This document shows positions 28,772 to 33,145 of a stretch of 33,145 bases of DNA, in pieces. The position numbers and the translations under genes were made by a program. The stretch's first letter is position 1, and every line of letters starts with the position of its first letter. The DNA is from an uncultured Actinomycetes bacterium. Its GTDB lineage: Bacteria > Actinomycetota > Acidimicrobiia > Acidimicrobiales > Microtrichaceae. The stretch covers positions 1 to 33,145 of the forward strand of contig CAINRS010000137.1 of NCBI GenBank assembly GCA_903852755.1, given 5' to 3'. Below the pieces are notes generated by a model, which did no database searches, had not been told where the DNA came from, and saw only the letters and a list, made by a program, of their open reading frames with translations.

Positions 28772-30856
28772 GTGTCCTCCGTCGCCCCGAGGGCCACCGA
28801 CGATGCCGTCGCCACGGTCACCGACACGCGCCCGACCGGCACCGCAGGAGGCCGGATCCCCCACCTGCCGGCACTCGACGGACTGCGCGGACTCGCCGTG
28901 ATCGCCGTGATCGCCTACCACTGCGACGTGCTGCCCGGGGGGTTCCTGGGTGTGGACCTGTTCTTCGTCCTGTCGGGATTCCTGATCACGTCCCTGCTGC
29001 TCGCCGAGCACCGCGACAGCGGACGGATCTCGCTCCGCACCTTCTGGGCCCGTCGGTTCCGGCGACTGCTGCCGGCGCTGCTCCTGTTCATCGCCGCGGC
29101 GACGCTCTGGGGGGCGTTCCTGGCCGACCCCGAGGTACGGACCACGATCCGCAACGACGCCCTGGCCGGACTGGCCTACGTCACCAACTGGTGGTTCGTG
29201 GCGTCAGGGGTGTCCTACGCCGGGTCGTTCAGCGCCCCGTCACCGTTCCGGCACCTGTGGTCGCTCGCCGTGGAGGAGCAGTACTACCTGCTCTGGCCCC
29301 TCGTGGTCGTCGCCTGCACGGCGCTGGGCGCCGTCGGGGCCGGGCTCCACCGTCGCCGGCTCGTCGTCGTGTCCGTCATCGGCTTCGTGGCCTCGGCCGG
29401 GTGGATGGCCCTCCTCGCCGCCACGGGGACCGGTACGGACCGCATGTACTTCGGCACCGACACCCGGGCCGCCACGATCCTGGCGGGAGTCGTACTCGCC
29501 CTCGTGCTCGAACGTCACCTCACCGGGAGCGGAGGCGACACCGCCACGACGTCGCGGCGACGGTGGCCGGTGGCCGTCGTCGCAGGCCTCGGACTCATCG
29601 GACTGATCACCGCCGTCGTGGTCGCCGAGCAACAGGACCGCTGGCTCTACCAGTTCGGGTTCCCGCTCGTGGCGGTGTGCGCAGCGGCGGTGATCGCCGG
29701 CGCCGTACTGCTCGAGGCACCGGCCCGGGTGCTGTCGGCGCGCTGGCTCCGCTGGACCGGCGAACGCAGCTACGGCCTGTACCTGTGGCACTGGTTGGTG
29801 CTCGTGGCGCTGCTCGGCCTGTGGCCCGGGGCCGGCACGCTCACCCGGCTCGTCGTCGTCTGCGTGGTCGCGGGCGCGGCCGCCGAGGTGTCGTACCGAC
29901 TCGTCGAACGGCCGATCCGCACCCACGGGGTGCCCGCCCGACGACCGGTGCTCGCCGCCGTGGGCGCCACCGCGGCCGTCGCAGCGCTCGCACTGTTCAC
30001 CGGCTTCCGGGCCGCACCACCACCGGAGTACCTCACGACCCGCCCGCCCGACGACCTCGAGATGCGGCCACCACCGGCGGGGCCCACCACCACGGCCGCT
30101 CCGGACACACCCGTCGCCGCACCGACGACCCTGCCGACGACCCCGCAGGCCCCTCCACCGACGCTCCCCGGACCGACCCGGGTCCTCCTGGTGGGAGACA
30201 GCGTGGCGGCGTCGCTCGCCGACGCGCTCGGCACCTCGCTCGGCGACCGTGGTGTGGCCTACGCCAGCGCCGCCTACGCAGGCTGCGGGCTGCTCGAGGG
30301 CGACCCGGCCGTTGACGACGGGAGCGTCTACCCGGCGACCGCCGCCTGCAGCGACGCCATCCCGCGGAACCAACGGGACGCAGTCGCCCGGACCGGACCG
30401 GACCTGGTCGTCGCACTCAGCTCGTGGGAGGCGGCGACCCGCAACCTGGACGGCGTCTGGTACCCGTTCGCCACACCCGAGTCGGACCGGATGATCCTGG
30501 ACCTGTACCGCCGCGCCGTCGACCGACTGACCGCCGGCGGTGCCCGCGTCGCCCTGGTGAGGGTCCCCGACCCGGTACCGAGCGACCGGGGCCCGGTGGA
30601 CCCCGAGCAGCTCGAACGAATCCGGCACATGAACGAGCTCATCGACAGCGTCGCCGCCGACGACCCGATCCGGGTCAGCGTCGTCCACCTCGACGAGATC
30701 GTCTGTCCCGGCACCGGGGACTGCCCGACCGAGGTCGACGGCCTGGAGCTCCGGGGACGCGACGGCGCCCACTTCGCGGAGCCCGCGACGGCAGCGTGGG
30801 TGGCGGAGCGCCTCGCGGAGCGGATCGTGACCGTGCCCCGCGGCGACTTCCGTTGA
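28772..30856 (+). CDS. OafA-type acyltransferase with C-terminal SGNH domain
   Basis: 694 aa. LPALDGLRGLAVIAVIAYHC, GGFLGVDLFFVLSGFLITSL and FWARRFRRLLPALLL are the acyltransferase-3 blocks with the catalytic His; HLWSLAVEEQYYLLWP and RSYGLYLWHWLV follow. About ten membrane helices end near residue 410. A Pro/Thr-rich linker leads to an SGNH hydrolase-like domain: LVGDSVAASLADAL with the Ser, AYAGCGLLEG with the Gly block, and RDGAHF with Asp-His. This two-domain form O-acetylates surface polysaccharide, with the SGNH part finishing transfer outside the membrane. The product is the cell-wall or capsule acylation enzyme most likely; the glycan is unknown. Confidence 0.9.
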   Translation: MSSVAPRATDDAVATVTDTRPTGTAGGRIPHLPALDGLRGLAVIAVIAYHCDVLPGGFLGVDLFFVLSGFLITSLLLAEHRDSGRISLRTFWARRFRRLLPALLLFIAAATLWGAFLADPEVRTTIRNDALAGLAYVTNWWFVASGVSYAGSFSAPSPFRHLWSLAVEEQYYLLWPLVVVACTALGAVGAGLHRRRLVVVSVIGFVASAGWMALLAATGTGTDRMYFGTDTRAATILAGVVLALVLERHLTGSGGDTATTSRRRWPVAVVAGLGLIGLITAVVVAEQQDRWLYQFGFPLVAVCAAAVIAGAVLLEAPARVLSARWLRWTGERSYGLYLWHWLVLVALLGLWPGAGTLTRLVVVCVVAGAAAEVSYRLVERPIRTHGVPARRPVLAAVGATAAVAALALFTGFRAAPPPEYLTTRPPDDLEMRPPPAGPTTTAAPDTPVAAPTTLPTTPQAPPPTLPGPTRVLLVGDSVAASLADALGTSLGDRGVAYASAAYAGCGLLEGDPAVDDGSVYPATAACSDAIPRNQRDAVARTGPDLVVALSSWEAATRNLDGVWYPFATPESDRMILDLYRRAVDRLTAGGARVALVRVPDPVPSDRGPVDPEQLERIRHMNELIDSVAADDPIRVSVVHLDEIVCPGTGDCPTEVDGLELRGRDGAHFAEPATAAWVAERLAERIVTVPRGDFR

Positions 30857-30879
30857 CCGGGCTGCGGACGCCGAACGGG

Positions 30880-30885
30880 CAGACT
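30880..30885 (+). promoter_or_regulatory. Putative -10 element (CAGACT) of the hydrolase gene
   Basis: CAGACT, 6 nt, then GTG at 30892; decides that start within a longer open frame. Confidence 0.35.
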
Positions 30886-30891
30886 CTGGGC

Positions 30892-31926
30892 GTGGAGCGG
30901 AACTTCTCCCCCTGGGCCTACTGGCGACGGCGTCAGGACGAGACACCCCGGACCGGCCGGCCCACCGACGCCGACCCGTCCACGTGGCTCGCCGGGGTCC
31001 GCTCCGCGCTCGACTCGATGGTGGGGATGTGGCCCGAACCAGTCGACCTGCGCACCGAGTCCGGGCCGGTCGTCGACGAGCCGTACGGTCGGCGGACCCG
31101 GGTGGTGTTCGACACCGAACGACACATGTCGGTCCCGGCGTGGTTGCTCGAACCCGCCGATCGAGCAGCCGGAGCCCCGGCGGTGCTCGCCGTCCACGGA
31201 CACGGCCTCGACAAGGACTCGGTGTGCGGGGTCACCGAGTCGCCCGACGGGATCGTCCCCTACGCCCGACGACTCGCCGAGGCCGGGTTCGTGGTCCTGG
31301 CCCCGGACCTGCGAGGGTTCGGCGAACGTGCGGACCGGATGCTCCCGGTGGAACCGGCGGAGGAGCTCGCAGAGCAGATCCTCCGGCACCAGGGGGACTG
31401 CGGGTGGGAGCTCGTGTGCGCCCTGGTCGCCGGGACGACCCCGCTGACCCTCAACCTCTGGGACCTGCGGCGGTCGGTCGACGTGCTGTGTTCGACCACG
31501 GCCGGGGCCGGCCGATCGGTCGCCGTGGTCGGCTGGTCCTACGGCGCGCTGCTGGCGATGCTGCTCACGGCACTCGACGACCGGGTCGCCGGAGCGGTGC
31601 TGTCGGGCTGCTTCTCGTCGTGGCGGGCGGCGCACCGCTCGCCGTGGAACCTGTGTGGGCGTCAGGTGTGGTCCGGACTGCTGGGGCCGGTCGAGCACGA
31701 AGACGTTGCTGCGCTCATCGCACCCCGGCCGTTGCTCGTCGAGTCCGGGTTGGACGACCTGTTGTTCCCCGCCGACGACGCCGTCGCTGCGGTCGACGCC
31801 CTGCGTCGCACCTACGCGCTGCTCGGGGCCGACCCCGAGGACGTCGAGCACCACGTGTTCGTCGGCGGACACGAGTGGTGCGGTGATGGAGTGGTGGAGT
31901 TCCTCACGGAGCGGATCACGGGCTGA
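30892..31926 (+). CDS. Alpha/beta hydrolase (dienelactone-hydrolase/acetyl-xylan-esterase-like)
   Basis: 344 aa, no signal peptide. AVLAVHGHGLDKDSV is the oxyanion-hole strand and loop; DLRGFGER follows a long excursion; GWSYG has nucleophile Ser 216; LVESGLDDLLFP provides an Asp and VGGHEWCG the His. The N-terminal 80 residues form a cap-like helical part (DPSTWLAGVRSALDSMVGMW) seen in large cytoplasmic esterases. The ester it cleaves is not known. The start at GTG 30892 follows a -10-like hexamer by 6 nt; the longer frame upstream overlaps the acyltransferase gene and lacks conserved sequence. It may be transcribed on into the SRPBCC and sulfatase genes. Confidence 0.8.
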   Translation: MERNFSPWAYWRRRQDETPRTGRPTDADPSTWLAGVRSALDSMVGMWPEPVDLRTESGPVVDEPYGRRTRVVFDTERHMSVPAWLLEPADRAAGAPAVLAVHGHGLDKDSVCGVTESPDGIVPYARRLAEAGFVVLAPDLRGFGERADRMLPVEPAEELAEQILRHQGDCGWELVCALVAGTTPLTLNLWDLRRSVDVLCSTTAGAGRSVAVVGWSYGALLAMLLTALDDRVAGAVLSGCFSSWRAAHRSPWNLCGRQVWSGLLGPVEHEDVAALIAPRPLLVESGLDDLLFPADDAVAAVDALRRTYALLGADPEDVEHHVFVGGHEWCGDGVVEFLTERITG

Positions 31927-31954
31927 CCGGAGCGCGTCGGGCCGCCACGACTGC

Positions 31955-31960
31955 AACACT
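31955..31960 (+). promoter_or_regulatory. Weak -10-like element (AACACT) before the SRPBCC gene
   Basis: AACACT, 6 nt, then GTG at 31967. Same geometry as other leaderless genes, but the first base departs from consensus. Confidence 0.25.
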
Positions 31961-31966
31961 CTCCCC

Positions 31967-32386
31967 GTGGCCTCCATCCGACGCTCGCAGCACATCGCCG
32001 CCCCGGCGGCCCGGGTCTGGGACCTGGTCGGGGATCCGGCCCGGATCGCCGAGTGGTTCCCGGGCATCGTCGACGCCGTCGTGGACGGTGACGAACGGAC
32101 CATCACCCTGGGCTCGGGGATCACGCTCCCCGAACGGATCATCACGACCGACCCGATCACCCGACGGTTCCAGTACGAGGTGACCGGCGGGTTGTTCCGT
32201 CACCACCTGGGGACCATCGACGTGTTCGACCTCGGCGACGGGACGAGCCTGGTGTCGTACTCGACCGACGCCGAGCCCGCCGTCATGGCGCTCGTGATCG
32301 GTGGCGCTGCAGGCGCCGGACTGCGGGCCGTGAAGGAACGACTCGAGGCGAGCACCGGAAGCACGACGACGGACGGAGCCGACTGA
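31967..32386 (+). CDS. SRPBCC (START-like) family protein
   Basis: 139 aa with the fold pattern of polyketide-cyclase/START-like proteins: RRSQHIAAPAARVWDLVGDP, WFPGIVDAVVDGDERTITLG, an RFQYEVTGGLF strand and the C-terminal helix GGAAGAGLRAVKERLEA. Such proteins bind small hydrophobic molecules; no ligand can be read from the sequence. GTG 31967 is the first start in the conserved region. The stop overlaps the ATG of the sulfatase (TGATG), so the two are translationally coupled. Confidence 0.8.
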   Translation: MASIRRSQHIAAPAARVWDLVGDPARIAEWFPGIVDAVVDGDERTITLGSGITLPERIITTDPITRRFQYEVTGGLFRHHLGTIDVFDLGDGTSLVSYSTDAEPAVMALVIGGAAGAGLRAVKERLEASTGSTTTDGAD

Positions 32387-33145
32387 TGGGACGACGCATC
32401 CTGTTCATCACGACCGACCAGCAGCGTTACGACACGCTCGGGTGCAACGGCGGGACCGTCGGTCGGACACCGGTCGTCGACCGGCTCGCCGCCGACGGCA
32501 TCCGCTACGAGCGGGCCGTCCCGCAGTCGGTGGTGTGCATGCCGTCGAGGTCCACCATGCTCACCGGCCAGCACCAGGCGACCCACGGCGTCTGGATGAA
32601 CGGCGTGCCGCTCCCCGTCGATGCGCCGTCGGTCGCCGCGCTGCTGCGTGACGCCGGCTACCGCACGGCCCTGATCGGCAAGGCGCACTTCGAGCCCTTC
32701 ATGGACCCCTTCGAGCGCTTCAACGAGAACCGGCTCGCCACGCTGGGCACCGACACGGTCGAGGCCCCGCAGTTCGGGGGCGGCACCGGTCCGCACCGGG
32801 GGTTCGACCACCTGCGCTTCGCCACCCACGGTGCGACCGGTTGGCTGCACTACGCCCGGTGGATCGGTGCCGAGCACCCCGAGGTGGCCGGGGACTTCTA
32901 CTCGGTCGTCGACGCCGACCTGGAGGTCAACGCCGCCGGGTTCGGCGACACCGGCGCCCCGCAGGTCAAGCACAACGCGATCCCGCGGGACTGGTACCAC
33001 ACCGACTGGGTGGCCGAGCGCACGATCGAATGGCTCGGCGGCCTGGACGCGGACGACGACTGGTTCTGCTGGATGAGCTTCCCGGACCCGCACCACCCCT
33101 GGGACCCACCGCAGTCGGAGCTCCACCGGGTCCCGTGGCGCGACG
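32386..33145 (+). CDS. Sulfatase, formylglycine-dependent (3' end cut by window)
   Basis: 253 codons are visible. ITTDQQRYDTLGCNG has the first metal-binding Asp 11. CMPSRSTMLTG (Cys 51) is a CxPxR motif, where Cys is converted to the catalytic formylglycine. LIGKAHFEPF carries the conserved Lys and His, and SFPDPHHPWDPP has the family's His region. It should hydrolyse sulfate or phosphonate monoesters; the order resembles arylsulfatase and choline-sulfatase relatives. No signal peptide is visible, so a cytoplasmic place is likely. The ATG shares its A with the SRPBCC stop codon. No formylglycine-generating enzyme gene is in the window. Confidence 0.87.
   Translation, partial: MGRRILFITTDQQRYDTLGCNGGTVGRTPVVDRLAADGIRYERAVPQSVVCMPSRSTMLTGQHQATHGVWMNGVPLPVDAPSVAALLRDAGYRTALIGKAHFEPFMDPFERFNENRLATLGTDTVEAPQFGGGTGPHRGFDHLRFATHGATGWLHYARWIGAEHPEVAGDFYSVVDADLEVNAAGFGDTGAPQVKHNAIPRDWYHTDWVAERTIEWLGGLDADDDWFCWMSFPDPHHPWDPPQSELHRVPWRD

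Overview
This is a very GC-rich actinobacterial chromosome segment. The style suggests Acidimicrobiia (Ilumatobacter/Iamia-like), inferred from gene content and promoter type: an acyl-CoA carboxylase with a tiny epsilon subunit, a Liv transporter with fused permeases, an ethylmalonyl-CoA-mutase-type B12 enzyme, many GTG starts and many apparently leaderless genes. No tRNA, rRNA, insertion sequence, phage gene or CRISPR array was seen. Genes are dense on both strands, and both ends of the window cut a gene.

Layout. 1-5.2 kb: a cut secreted glycosidase-like lipoprotein (-), a CASTOR/POLLUX-type ion channel (+), a metallo-beta-lactamase-fold hydrolase (-), and an ADP-ribosylglycohydrolase fused to a dual-specificity phosphatase (+). 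5.2-10 kb: a four-helix membrane protein (-), an acyltransferase (+), a DUF1269 membrane protein (-), an AhpD/CMD-like protein (+) and a lipoprotein tripeptidyl-aminopeptidase-type hydrolase (+). 10-12.2 kb: LivF and LivG ATPases plus a small membrane protein (-), then a hairpin-rich intergenic region. 12.2-20.3 kb, the acyl-CoA block: ethylmalonyl-CoA mutase (+), a degenerate GGDEF protein (+), a CaiB/BaiF CoA-transferase (-), a calcineurin-like phosphoesterase (-), carboxylase epsilon and beta subunits (-), and a LigC-like DNA ligase (+). 20.4-23.8 kb: Liv solute-binding lipoprotein and fused LivH-LivM permease (+). 23.8-26.4 kb: a cysteine-rich protein and a 5'-3' exonuclease (-), then a TetR regulator (+). 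26.4-33.1 kb, all +: a PHB-depolymerase-like esterase, a zinc alcohol dehydrogenase, an OafA-type acyltransferase with an SGNH domain, an alpha/beta hydrolase, an SRPBCC protein and a cut sulfatase.

How they fit together. Solute uptake (Liv SBP, permease, LivF, LivG), a propionyl-CoA-type carboxylase, an ethylmalonyl-CoA-mutase-type enzyme and a CoA-transferase suggest branched-chain or short-chain acyl-CoA metabolism. The Liv ATPases lie about 9 kb from their likely permease, separated by the acyl-CoA genes.

Most notable signals. The LivHM permease has no ATG, GTG or TTG start where one is needed; an AUC sits behind a well-spaced Shine-Dalgarno. A perfect 40-bp tandem duplication, each unit a hairpin, lies across a stop codon between convergent genes. 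About fifteen genes share a leaderless layout of nAnnnT, 6-8 nt, then RTG. A 12-bp perfect inverted repeat and two overlapping hairpins sit between the MBL hydrolase and the ADP-ribosylhydrolase-phosphatase fusion. A structured intergenic region precedes the mutase. A 16-cysteine protein of unknown function carries repeated CxCGC units. No clearly new multi-gene system was identified; the strongest novelty is in regulatory and initiation signals and in single unusual proteins.
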